Shown in pieces: positions 15,123 through 21,051 of a stretch of 21,051 nucleotides of DNA (the first letter of the stretch is position 1; every line of letters begins with the position of its first letter). The notes under the pieces were generated by a model. The model made no database searches. It saw only the letters and a list, made by a program, of their open reading frames with translations, and was not told where the DNA came from. This stretch comes from JAIVJN01 sp036732565 (lineage in GTDB: Bacteria; Acidobacteriota; Vicinamibacteria; Vicinamibacterales; UBA2999), in the NCBI GenBank assembly GCA_036732565.1, contig DAINCF010000048.1:1-21051 (forward strand), given 5' to 3'. A program made the translations under genes and the position numbers.

Positions 15123-15458
15123 ATGGGCCGCAGATTGTACGTGGGCAACCTTCCCTACAGTACGACCGATGAAGAGCTGACAGTGCTCTTCAGCCGGGCT
15201 GGCGCAGTCGATAACGTGCGGGTGATGCGCGATCAGGCGACAGGACGTGCGCGTGGCTTCGCGTTCGTCGAGATGGTGAGCGACGATGACGCGCAGAAGG
15301 CCATTGACGAGTTCCATCAGTATCAGCTCGACGGACGCGCGCTGGTGGTCAACGAGGCGCGACCGAAGCCAAGCGGCGGTGACTTCGGCGGTGGTGGTGG
15401 CGGTCGCGGCTACGGTGGTGGTGGTGGCGGCGGCGGTCGACGCGAGCCGCGCTGGTAG
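15123..15458 (+). CDS. RRM-domain RNA-binding protein, glycine-rich tail
   Basis: A 111-residue protein with one RNA recognition motif (about 3-80): RNP2 is LYVGNL (5-10) and RNP1 is RGFAFVEM (44-51), with the aromatic residues that stack on RNA bases. A flexible tail of Gly with Arg and Tyr follows (about 90-107), ending RREPRW. Bacterial proteins of this build bind single-stranded RNA and are often cold-induced, notably in cyanobacteria. The start is ATG 15123, with GGAGGA 4 bases upstream and the RRM beginning at once. A longer in-frame reading from 15039 has no ribosome site and would run through the leader hairpin. The tail's codon-repetitive GGTGGTGG tract may vary in length between strains. 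Copy 3 of the 28-bp palindrome follows the stop. Confidence 0.95.
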   Translation: MGRRLYVGNLPYSTTDEELTVLFSRAGAVDNVRVMRDQATGRARGFAFVEMVSDDDAQKAIDEFHQYQLDGRALVVNEARPKPSGGDFGGGGGGRGYGGGGGGGGRREPRW

Positions 15459-15468
15459 TGCTCGTGCT

Positions 15469-15515
15469 GTAGGGCGGCTCGCGAGCCGCCCCTACCTCAT
15501 TCGAGCCACCCCTAC
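15469..15515. repeat. 28-bp palindrome, copy 3, plus a half copy
   Basis: GTAGGGCGGCTCG and its complement (15469-15495) lack one G of the left arm, so one base is bulged. A right half-copy with one change (CGAGCCACCCCTAC) lies at 15502-15515. The pair lies 10 bases after the RRM gene stop and runs up to the DUF72 start, which has no clear ribosome site. Confidence 0.8.
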
Positions 15516-15533
15516 TCTCATACCGCCCACGCC

Positions 15534-16244
15534 ATGATTCTCGTAGGAACGTCCGGGTACAACTACCCGGAGTGGAAGGGCAGCTTCTATCCCGCCGACA
15601 TCGCGGCGGCGAAGATGCTGCCCTATTACGCCTCCCGATTTCAGACCGTCGAGATCAACTACACGTTCTACCGCATGCCGACCGCGACGCTCGTCGCCGG
15701 CTGGGCGCGACAAGTGCCCGACGGCTTCCGGTTCACCCTCAAAGCACCGCGCCGGATCACGCACGATCGCCGCTTGCGTGACGTCGGCGATCTGGTGAGC
15801 GGCTTTTGCGCCGCGGCCGCCGAGCTCGGGCCGAAACTCGGCGCGCTGTTGTTTCAGCTTCCGCCCAACTTCAAGCAAGACCTCGCCGTATTCGACGCCT
15901 TTCTCGACACGCTCCCGCCTCGTGTGACCGCGGCATTCGAGTTCCGCCACGACTCGTGGCACGACGAGGCCGTCTTCGACCGCCTCCGCGCCCGCAATCT
16001 GGCGCTGTGCATCGCCGACACCGAATCCCGTTCGACCCCGCTGGTCTCGACCGCCGACTACAGCTACTTTCGTCTGCGGGACGAGGGCTACACCGACGCC
16101 GACATCGGCAGCTGGAGCCGCTCAGCGAGAGAGCTCGGCGCCGACGGCCGAGACGTGTTCGTGTACTTCAAGCACGAGGACGCAGGCAAAGGCGCGGTGT
16201 TTGGTGAAGCCATGCTTCGCAGGCTTCACCAAACGACCGCGTAG
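15534..16244 (+). CDS. DUF72 (YecE-like) family protein
   Basis: A 236-residue TIM-barrel protein of the widespread DUF72 family. Signatures: the start MILVGTSGYNYPEWKGSFYP, then FQTVEINYTFYRMPT, FRFTLKAPRRITHDRRL, FQLPPNFKQDL, TAAFEFRHDSW and YSYFRLRD, with the ending DVFVYFKHEDAGKGAVFGEAM. Length and motif order are normal. The biochemical role is not established, although the fold resembles sugar-phosphate and endonuclease IV-type barrels. ATG 15534 has no ribosome site, and the preceding 65 bp are repeat sequence, so it may rely on read-through or a weak start. The last 15 codons contain a perfect 13-bp inverted repeat (16199-16234), and the stop codon begins the TAGGCCT repeat. Confidence 0.9.
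   Translation: MILVGTSGYNYPEWKGSFYPADIAAAKMLPYYASRFQTVEINYTFYRMPTATLVAGWARQVPDGFRFTLKAPRRITHDRRLRDVGDLVSGFCAAAAELGPKLGALLFQLPPNFKQDLAVFDAFLDTLPPRVTAAFEFRHDSWHDEAVFDRLRARNLALCIADTESRSTPLVSTADYSYFRLRDEGYTDADIGSWSRSARELGADGRDVFVYFKHEDAGKGAVFGEAMLRRLHQTTA
16199..16234 (+). terminator. 13-bp inverted repeat inside the 3-prime end of the DUF72 gene
   Basis: GTTTGGTGAAGCC (16199-16211) and GGCTTCACCAAAC (16222-16234) are exact complements around a 10-nt loop. The structure lies wholly in coding sequence, ending 8 bases before the stop codon. It probably stabilises the mRNA end or stops transcription inside the last codons. No T-tract follows. Confidence 0.6.
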
Positions 16245-16394
16245 GCCTCGCCACTTCGTGGCTCGGTAGGCGCGCGTCGCTTCGCTCGCGCGTGGGCGTC
16301 GCGGCTTCGCCGCGCCGGAGGTCTTTGGAAGGAACGAAGGCTCCACCGTCCGCGAACGAAGTGAGCGGCCTTCCGAGCGCCGAGGGCGCGAGGC
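16245..16394. repeat. Intergenic cluster of short TTCG/GAAG palindromes
   Basis: No gene. The stretch is a string of small stems with TTC or TTCG loops, for example GCCAC-TTC-GTGGC (16250-16262), GCGTCGC-TTC-GCTCGCGC (near 16271-16291) and GCGGC-TTC-GCCGC (near 16307-16319). It lies between the convergent DUF72 and YheT-type genes. Similar units occur at 2990-3060. The right end is the TAGGCCT repeat (16375-16397). Confidence 0.5.
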
Positions 16395-17390
16395 CTATAT
16401 CAGCTCCGCAACGAAGTTGATGACCACGTGCTCCGCCCAATAGCCGTCGTATCCGTTCGCCGCGGCGACAAAGCCGCAGTGACCGCCGTGCGTGGTCACG
16501 ATGACCTTGATGTGAGGATTGGCGGCCACCGCGGGGTCCTGGAAGATCTCTGGGGGCACGAACGGATCGTCGGCGGCGGACACGATCAGCGCGGGGAGGG
16601 CGATGCTCCGGGCGACACGCATGGCGCTGGCTTGCTGGTAGTAGTCACTCGCGCCGGCGAAGCCATGATGGGGCGCCGTGTACGCCTCATCGAAGGCACG
16701 GATGGTCCAGATGTCGCCGAGTCGATCGAGATTCCAGTCGTTGGGGAACGCGTGCGCTTTGCGGCGCAGGCGCCCTTTGAGATTCCGCACGAAGTTCCAC
16801 TGATACGGAAAGTTCCGCCGCCGCTCGATCGCCCTCACGCACGACTCCAGCTCCATCACCGGTGAGACGGCGCTCACGGCTCTCAGCTCCGGCGGGACCG
16901 ACGTCCCCAGCTCGCCGGCCAGCTTCAACGCGAGGTTGCCGCCCAGCGAGTAGCCGGCGATGGCGATGCGCGGAAGGCGATCGTAGGCGATCAGCTCACG
17001 CAGCACGGCGAGCGGATCGCCAGTCAGGCCCGAATGGTACAAGCCGCGCGAGAGATGCTCCGTCCCTCCGCAATTCCGCTGATTGAGGCGGACGACGTTG
17101 AAGCCGCGCGCCCACGCTTTGGCGGCCATGCCCCGCATGTAATGCGCGCTGCTGGATCCCTCGAGGCCGTGCAGCAGCATGACCGTTGGATGCGCAGGTG
17201 GATCGGCCTGCCAGTGACAATGCGCCAGCACCCGCGCCTCGGCGGCGACATCGAAGTAGCGCTCGACCGGCGGCGGAAGATCGGGCAGCCGCCTGCGCTT
17301 GGCCCAGGCGTAGACGGTCATGCGATGGCCACCTGCCCATCGCGGAAGTGGCACGTAGGAAAGAGGAGTGGTCAAGCCTTCGAGCCCCAA
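16395..17390 (-). CDS. YheT-type alpha/beta hydrolase
   Basis: A protein of about 331 residues with an alpha/beta hydrolase fold. Nucleophile Ser148 is in GYSLGGN, the acid Asp274 or Asp275 is in VSAADDPFVPPE, and His304 is in THGGHCGF. The oxyanion segment MLLHGLEGSSSAHYMRGMA (71-89) is the YheT/EMB8 family signature, as is LNQRNCGGTEHLS. The N-terminal PLPRWAGGHRMTVYAWAKRR fits the family's GGHxQT region, so the start must lie upstream of it. The only options are TTG 17390 (preceded by an in-frame stop) and TTG 17375. Both lie in or at the edge of the CAAGCCC heptamer array (17373-17435), so the array seems to have overwritten the original start. Likely a carboxylesterase or lipid-ester hydrolase; substrate unknown. 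Confidence 0.85.
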   Translation of the reverse strand: MGLEGLTTPLSYVPLPRWAGGHRMTVYAWAKRRRLPDLPPPVERYFDVAAEARVLAHCHWQADPPAHPTVMLLHGLEGSSSAHYMRGMAAKAWARGFNVVRLNQRNCGGTEHLSRGLYHSGLTGDPLAVLRELIAYDRLPRIAIAGYSLGGNLALKLAGELGTSVPPELRAVSAVSPVMELESCVRAIERRRNFPYQWNFVRNLKGRLRRKAHAFPNDWNLDRLGDIWTIRAFDEAYTAPHHGFAGASDYYQQASAMRVARSIALPALIVSAADDPFVPPEIFQDPAVAANPHIKVIVTTHGGHCGFVAAANGYDGYWAEHVVINFVAELI

Positions 17391-17435
17391 GACTCAGGCC
17401 CAAGCCTCACGCCCCAGGCCCCAAGCCCCAAGCCC
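17373..17435. repeat. CAAGCCC heptamer array at the YheT-type gene start
   Basis: Nine consecutive units with no phase break: CAAGCCT, TCGAGCC, CCAAGAC, TCAGGCC, CAAGCCT, CACGCCC, CAGGCCC, CAAGCCC, CAAGCCC. It overlaps the first codons of the minus-strand hydrolase gene and belongs to the same CCCAAGN family as 8548-8685 and 10232-10298. Confidence 0.85.
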
Positions 17436-17499
17436 ATGATCAGATACACTCTAGCATTCCCGTAGCGGCTCTCTTGTGAACCTCGAGGTTAGGCCTGGG

Positions 17500-17580
17500 G
17501 GCGTGGAGGCCTGGAGGCTCGGAGGTACGGCGGTCCGGAACCTTTGTGTCCTCAAGCCTTCAGGCCTCCACGCCTTTTGT
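17500..17580 (+). terminator. Long hairpin with T-tract in front of the amidohydrolase gene
   Basis: The left arm 17500-17524 (GGCGTGGAGGCCTGGAGGCT...) pairs almost fully with 17551-17574 (...CAGGCCTCCACGCC), and TTTTGT follows (17575-17580). This has the form of an intrinsic terminator, yet it ends directly at the GAGGAGGA ribosome site of the next gene, so it may act as a leader attenuator or insulator. No gene is seen between 17391 and 17593. Confidence 0.55.
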
Positions 17581-17593
17581 GAGGAGGACCCTT

Positions 17594-19249
17594 ATGCAAC
17601 GTGAACGTGTGGCAACTGGCGCGTTGATCGCCTGGTTGCTGTGTACGGCCGTCGCCTCGGCGCAACCTGCGAAGCCGGCGGCGCCCGCCGCCAAGCCCGC
17701 GCCGGCCGATCCGCGCCTCGAGGCGTTGAAGAAAGACGTGATGACCAACGTCGAAGGCCGCGCCAAGCTGGCGCAGGAGATGGTCGACTCGGTCTTCAGC
17801 TTCGGCGAGCTCGGCTTCCAGGAATTCGAGACGTCGAAGTATCTGACCGGCATCCTCGAGAAGAACGGGTTCACGGTCGAGCGCGGCATCTCGAACATTC
17901 CGACCGCGTGGGTGGCGCGCTGGGGGTCCGGCAAACCGGTCATCGCGCTCGGCTCGGACATCGACGGCATCCCGCAAGCGTCGCAGAAGCCAGGCGTGGC
18001 GTATCACGACCCGATGATCGAAGGAGCGCCCGGCCACGGTGAGGGTCACAACTCTGGCATGCCGCTCAACATCGTCGCCGCGCTCGCGGTGAAGGACATC
18101 ATGCAGCGCGAGAAGCTGCCCGGCACGCTGGTGCTGTGGCCAGGCGTCGCTGAAGAGCTCGTCGCGTCGAAAGCGTGGTTCGTGCGCGATGGTCTGTTCA
18201 AGGGCGTCGACATCTGCCTCTTCACCCACGTCGGCAACAACCTCAACGTCTCGTGGGGATCGGGTGGCGGCAACGGGCTGGTGTCGATCGAGTACACGTT
18301 CGAAGGTGAGACCGCTCATAGCGCCGGCGCGCCGTGGCGCGGTCGATCGGCGCTCGACGCCGTGGAGCTGATGAACGCTGGCTGGAACTATCGTCGCGAG
18401 CACCTCCGCATCCAGCAGCGGTCGCACTACGTGATCACCAACGGCGGCGATCAGCCCAACGTCGTGCCGCGCAACGCGAGCGTGTGGTACTACTTCCGCG
18501 AGACCGACTACCCGCACATCAAGGAGCTGTGGGACATCGGCAACAAGATCGCCGAAGGCGCGGCCCTGATGACCAACACCAAGTTCACGTCCCGGATCCT
18601 CGGCACCGCGTGGCCGCAGCACATGAACAAGACCACCGCGGAGACGATGTTCGCGAACATCCAGAAGGTGGGGCTGCCGACGTGGAGCGAGGCGGATCAG
18701 ACGCTCGCCAAGGCGCTGCAGAAGGAGCTGGGCAACCCGACGCAACCCGGCCTCGCCGTGAAGCTGTCCGAGCTCGAGGGACCGGTCGCCGAAGAGGAGA
18801 AGCGCGGCGGCGGCTCCGACGACATCGGCGACATCTCGTGGAACCTGCCGACGGTGACGCTCCGCTATCCATCGAACGTTCCTGGCCTGCCCGGGCACAA
18901 CTGGTCGAGCGCCATCGCCATGGCGACCCCGATCGCGCACAAGGGCGTCGTCGCCGGCGCCAAGGCACAGGCGATGACGATTCTGGACTTCGTGGTGCGG
19001 CCGGAGCTGGTGACGCAGGCGTGGGACTACTTCAACAACGTCCAAACCAAGGATCAGAAGTACGTCCCGTTCATTGCCAAGGACACGCCCGCGCCGACGT
19101 GGCTGAACGCCAACATCCTCGCGAAGTACCGCGAGCAGATGAAGAAGTTCTATTACGACCCGAGCAAGTATCCGACCTATCTCGATCAGCTCGGCATCAA
19201 GTATCCAACGGTGCGCACAGGTTCGACCACAGATCAGAAGCAGCAATAG
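17594..19249 (+). CDS. Exported M20-family amidohydrolase, AbgB-like
   Basis: A 551-residue di-metal hydrolase of the M20D/aminobenzoyl-glutamate hydrolase type, which cleaves amide bonds. Likely metal and catalytic residues are visible: SDIDGIPQ (Asp122, Asp124), GEGHNSGM (His152), GVAEELV (Glu187, Glu188), the lid segment FEGETAHSAGAPWRGRSALDAVELMN, and GLPGHNWSS (His435). The N-terminus is a signal peptide (MQRERVATGALIAWLLCTAVASA, cleavage probably after Ala23) followed by a Pro/Ala-Lys linker, so the enzyme is periplasmic or secreted, unlike cytoplasmic AbgB. It exceeds the roughly 480 residues of AbgB mainly at the C-terminus (AWDYFNNVQTKDQKYVPF onward). ATG 17594 has a strong GAGGAGGA site 5 bases upstream. 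It probably trims peptide or acyl-amino-acid substrates for uptake; the actual substrate is unknown. Confidence 0.9.
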   Translation: MQRERVATGALIAWLLCTAVASAQPAKPAAPAAKPAPADPRLEALKKDVMTNVEGRAKLAQEMVDSVFSFGELGFQEFETSKYLTGILEKNGFTVERGISNIPTAWVARWGSGKPVIALGSDIDGIPQASQKPGVAYHDPMIEGAPGHGEGHNSGMPLNIVAALAVKDIMQREKLPGTLVLWPGVAEELVASKAWFVRDGLFKGVDICLFTHVGNNLNVSWGSGGGNGLVSIEYTFEGETAHSAGAPWRGRSALDAVELMNAGWNYRREHLRIQQRSHYVITNGGDQPNVVPRNASVWYYFRETDYPHIKELWDIGNKIAEGAALMTNTKFTSRILGTAWPQHMNKTTAETMFANIQKVGLPTWSEADQTLAKALQKELGNPTQPGLAVKLSELEGPVAEEEKRGGGSDDIGDISWNLPTVTLRYPSNVPGLPGHNWSSAIAMATPIAHKGVVAGAKAQAMTILDFVVRPELVTQAWDYFNNVQTKDQKYVPFIAKDTPAPTWLNANILAKYREQMKKFYYDPSKYPTYLDQLGIKYPTVRTGSTTDQKQQ

Positions 19250-19252
19250 ATG

Positions 19253-19280
19253 GTAGGGGCGGCTCGCGAGCCGCCCCTTC
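19253..19280. repeat. 28-bp palindrome, copy 4, between convergent stops
   Basis: Same sequence as copy 1 except A27 is T. It fills the space between the stop of the amidohydrolase gene (3 bases before) and that of the ankyrin gene (1 base after). A bidirectional terminator is the simplest reading. Confidence 0.85.
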
Positions 19281-19281
19281 G

Positions 19282-20694
19282 TCAGCGGAGCGATACCAAG
19301 TAGTCGAGCTTCGCCTTCATACACACCTTGTAGAACTCCCCTTCAGCGGCTGCCAGGCCTTTGGTGGCGACCTCGATGGCGGTCTCGCTGCTTGCGTTCT
19401 TGGCGGTGCGATCGGCGCCGGCCTCGACGACCGTCCGCAGCAGTGCCACGCGATAGTTGTCGTTCTGATCGTCGCCTTCGAGCGGCCTGGCGCAGATGCC
19501 CAGCGAGGCGTGAATCGCCGGCTGCTGGCTGAGACCTCGGATCTCGTTGATGCGCGCGCCGCCGCGCAGGAGCTCGCGCGTCATCGCCAGATGGCCGCGG
19601 ACGATGGCCATACCCACCGGCGTGGTGTCGTTGGCCGGTCCGGCGTTCGCATCGGCGCCGCCATCCACGAGCGCGGTGACGGCTCGAGCCGCGTGGTTGC
19701 CGACCGCGGTGTAGATTGGCGTGTGGGCGCTCGGATCCAGCTGGGCGTTGACGTTCGCGCCGGCAGCGATCAGCGCGCGAATCACGTCCGCCTGGTTTTC
19801 GTTCGCGGCGAAATGCAGCGCTGTCTGCCCGTCAACGGTGACGTCGACCTGCGCGCCTGCCTTGGCCAGCCTGGTCACGGCCTCGGGGTGACCGTACAAC
19901 GCGGCTCGCATCAGCGGCGTCCGCTCATGCCCGTCTCGGGCTTCGAGATTCGCACGTTGCGCAATCGCCGCGTCGATCGCCGCGAGATCGCCTCGCCGAG
20001 CTGCCACCAGGAGTTCGTCGACGTCCTCGCGTGCGCCCTTCTTCTCCAGATACTCGACGAGCGCGGGGTGCCGGTTGCCGACCGCTGCGGGTAGCGCCCA
20101 ACTTGGGTTGACGCCGGCCTCGACGAGCATCGTGACCATCTCCAGCGAGCCGCGCAGCGCCGCAGTACCGACGGCGCCCTGCGCCTTGAAATCGTGAAGG
20201 TCGACGCCCGCATCGATCAGCGCGCGCAGCACCGCGGTGTTGCCGTTGTCGACCGCGCTCTCGATCGGACAGCGCATGCCACTGCCGGTCGACGACTGAC
20301 GCCCTCTGAGGGTCGAGCTCGAACTCGAGCTCGAGTTCGACCCGCCGGTCCAGCAGGTCGTCGCGATGCCCTCGCGCTTCGTCAGAGCGACGACGAGTGC
20401 GGTCAGCGCCTCCGATTGCTTGGCCTCGTATGCGGAATTGGCCTTCGCCGCGTCGAACGCGACCATCGCCGGCAGGCACTTGCCGGAGAGGTTCGAGGCC
20501 TGGAGGTTCACACGGCCGGAGTCGAGCAGCTGCTGCGCCGCAGCGGCGTCCTTCCGTTCGATCGCGTCGCAGAACGCCATCTCGTCGGCGCCGGCGCAGC
20601 CGCGGCCACACGCCGCGAGCGACACTGCCAGCACCGTAACCGTGACGAGGCGGACGCGCACTCGACGCGCAGTCGACGGAACGCCGCCGATCAC
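19282..20694 (-). CDS. Ankyrin-repeat lipoprotein
   Basis: A 470-residue protein. The N-terminus is basic then hydrophobic and ends in a lipobox (SLAAC, Cys29), so it is expected to be lipid-anchored outside the inner membrane. Ankyrin repeats run from about 150 to 440, clearest in RTPLMRAALYGHPEAVTRLAKAGAQVD, QTALHFAANENQADVIRALIAAGANVN and HTPIYTAVGNHAARAVTALVDGGADAN. Such repeats bind proteins. Residues about 117-125 are a serine run (GGSNSSSSSSS) coded by a 22-bp palindrome. Extra cysteines (Cys33, 42, 73, 114, 142) could form disulfides. GTG 20694 overlaps the TGA of the upstream gene (GTGA), so the two are translationally coupled and the partner is probably functionally linked. A GTG a few codons later is possible and leaves the lipoprotein signal intact. 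The stop lies against palindrome copy 4. Confidence 0.88.
   Translation of the reverse strand: MIGGVPSTARRVRVRLVTVTVLAVSLAACGRGCAGADEMAFCDAIERKDAAAAQQLLDSGRVNLQASNLSGKCLPAMVAFDAAKANSAYEAKQSEALTALVVALTKREGIATTCWTGGSNSSSSSSSTLRGRQSSTGSGMRCPIESAVDNGNTAVLRALIDAGVDLHDFKAQGAVGTAALRGSLEMVTMLVEAGVNPSWALPAAVGNRHPALVEYLEKKGAREDVDELLVAARRGDLAAIDAAIAQRANLEARDGHERTPLMRAALYGHPEAVTRLAKAGAQVDVTVDGQTALHFAANENQADVIRALIAAGANVNAQLDPSAHTPIYTAVGNHAARAVTALVDGGADANAGPANDTTPVGMAIVRGHLAMTRELLRGGARINEIRGLSQQPAIHASLGICARPLEGDDQNDNYRVALLRTVVEAGADRTAKNASSETAIEVATKGLAAAEGEFYKVCMKAKLDYLVSLR
20319..20340. repeat. 22-bp perfect palindrome coding a serine run
   Basis: TCGAACTCGAG followed by its exact complement CTCGAGTTCGA, within the ankyrin gene. 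On the coding strand it gives alternating TCG/AGC/AGT serine codons. The serine run may be a secondary result of repeat expansion. Confidence 0.6.
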
Positions 20695-21051
20695 TGCGTG
20701 AGCCCGCCCGACGGGACGACCGCGATCGGCTCACCGACGCCTGGGTAGATGCTGCTCTCGTGCAGCTGCTTGTAGATGCCGGGCAATCCGGTTGTGATCG
20801 CCGAGTTCACCTGTCCCACCAGATCGCCCAGCTGTTTCCGGTAGCTTTCGACGAGCGACGTCTGCACCACGGTCGGCAGCGACTGCGAGCCGACGACTTC
20901 CGACTTCAGCGCGTTGATGCGGTTGCGCAACGGCTGATTGCCGCCGCCACCTTCGCCGCCGCCACCACCGCCGCCGCCCGGGCGGCCGGCGATGGAAGTC
21001 CGCAGCGTGCCCACCTGCTTCGTGAGGCTCGCGACCGCGCTCGCGACCGTC
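20691..21051 (-). CDS. C-terminal end of a larger protein, start beyond window
   Basis: About 120 residues are seen, open to the right edge of the window. They begin TVASAVASLTKQVGTLRTSIAG, a helical segment, followed by a glycine-rich linker (RPGGGGGGGGEGGGG), then a helical region (LRNRINALKSEVVGSQSLPTVVQTSLVESYRKQLGDLVGQVN) and the end IYKQLHESSIYPGVGEPIAVVPSGGLTQ. This arrangement reminds me of the C-terminal tails of the secreted BNR/sortilin-type 'glycosyl hydrolase' proteins common in Acidobacteriota, but no propeller blade is visible, so the family is not secure. Its TGA overlaps the GTG start of the ankyrin lipoprotein, making a coupled pair. If the guess is right, both would be envelope proteins. 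Confidence 0.75.
   Translation of the reverse strand, partial: TVASAVASLTKQVGTLRTSIAGRPGGGGGGGGEGGGGNQPLRNRINALKSEVVGSQSLPTVVQTSLVESYRKQLGDLVGQVNSAITTGLPGIYKQLHESSIYPGVGEPIAVVPSGGLTQ

Noticed and set aside
17373..17435. CRISPR-like array
   Set aside because: Units are 7 nt with no spacers and no cas genes nearby.
17552..20094. Long open frames antisense or out of frame to the amidohydrolase and ankyrin genes
   Set aside because: Shadow frames with no recognisable family; the accepted genes have all expected catalytic or repeat motifs.
1..21051. tRNA or rRNA genes, insertion sequence or prophage
   Set aside because: No TTCGAATC-type T-arm with matching acceptor stem, no rRNA core sequence, and no transposase, integrase or phage-structural protein was found on either strand.

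Overview
High-GC bacterial chromosome segment with 19 protein-coding genes, no RNA genes and no mobile-element genes. The gene types suggest an Acidobacteriota bacterium, probably of the Vicinamibacteria type. They include a membrane Ser/Thr kinase with a long Pro/Thr/Ala tail, a TPR plus two-lobed aspartic protease, a very large TolB/BamA-like protein, a CusF-SCO lipoprotein, DUF72, and an exported AbgB-like amidohydrolase. This placement rests on gene style and is an inference; no marker gene is present.

Layout. 1-2443: a partial membrane kinase (minus) diverges from an IclR-type regulator (plus), with a candidate promoter and a 9-bp palindrome between them. 2524-5185: a Thermus/Bacillus-type 7Fe ferredoxin, an exported TPR/aspartic protease and a hotdog acyl-CoA thioesterase (all plus). 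5247-8375: a 1042-residue secreted protein (minus) with a HELTH metallopeptidase-like domain, a PD40 propeller and an outer-membrane barrel. 8745-11239: ECF sigma factor, zinc-finger anti-sigma factor with a Cys/His-containing periplasmic domain, a TlpA-like thioredoxin and a small Cys protein (plus). 11438-12998: endonuclease/exonuclease/phosphatase protein followed by a coupled GNAT protein (minus), diverging from a small CPCC protein (13040-13336, plus). 13373-14912: CusF-SCO lipoprotein followed by a transglutaminase-like protein (minus), diverging from an RRM RNA-binding protein (15123-15458). 15534-19249: DUF72 (plus), YheT-type hydrolase (minus), exported M20 amidohydrolase (plus). 19282-21051: an ankyrin lipoprotein coupled to the C-terminal end of a further protein running off the window (minus).

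The most unusual content is between the genes. Nearly every gap holds a short repeat element able to fold into a hairpin. One family is a 28-bp palindrome (four copies, one with a compensated base-pair change) lying just after stop codons. A second is a set of heptanucleotide tandem arrays with CCCAAGN or TCGGCAG units. A third is a TAGGCCTcGC motif that begins at three stop codons. Several elements run into coding sequence and supply stop codons, C-terminal residues or possible start codons.

Working hypotheses: the sigma/anti-sigma/TlpA set is an envelope redox or metal-stress unit; the CusF-SCO protein serves copper delivery to a respiratory oxidase; the large 5247-8375 protein is a surface or outer-membrane metallopeptidase-like factor.
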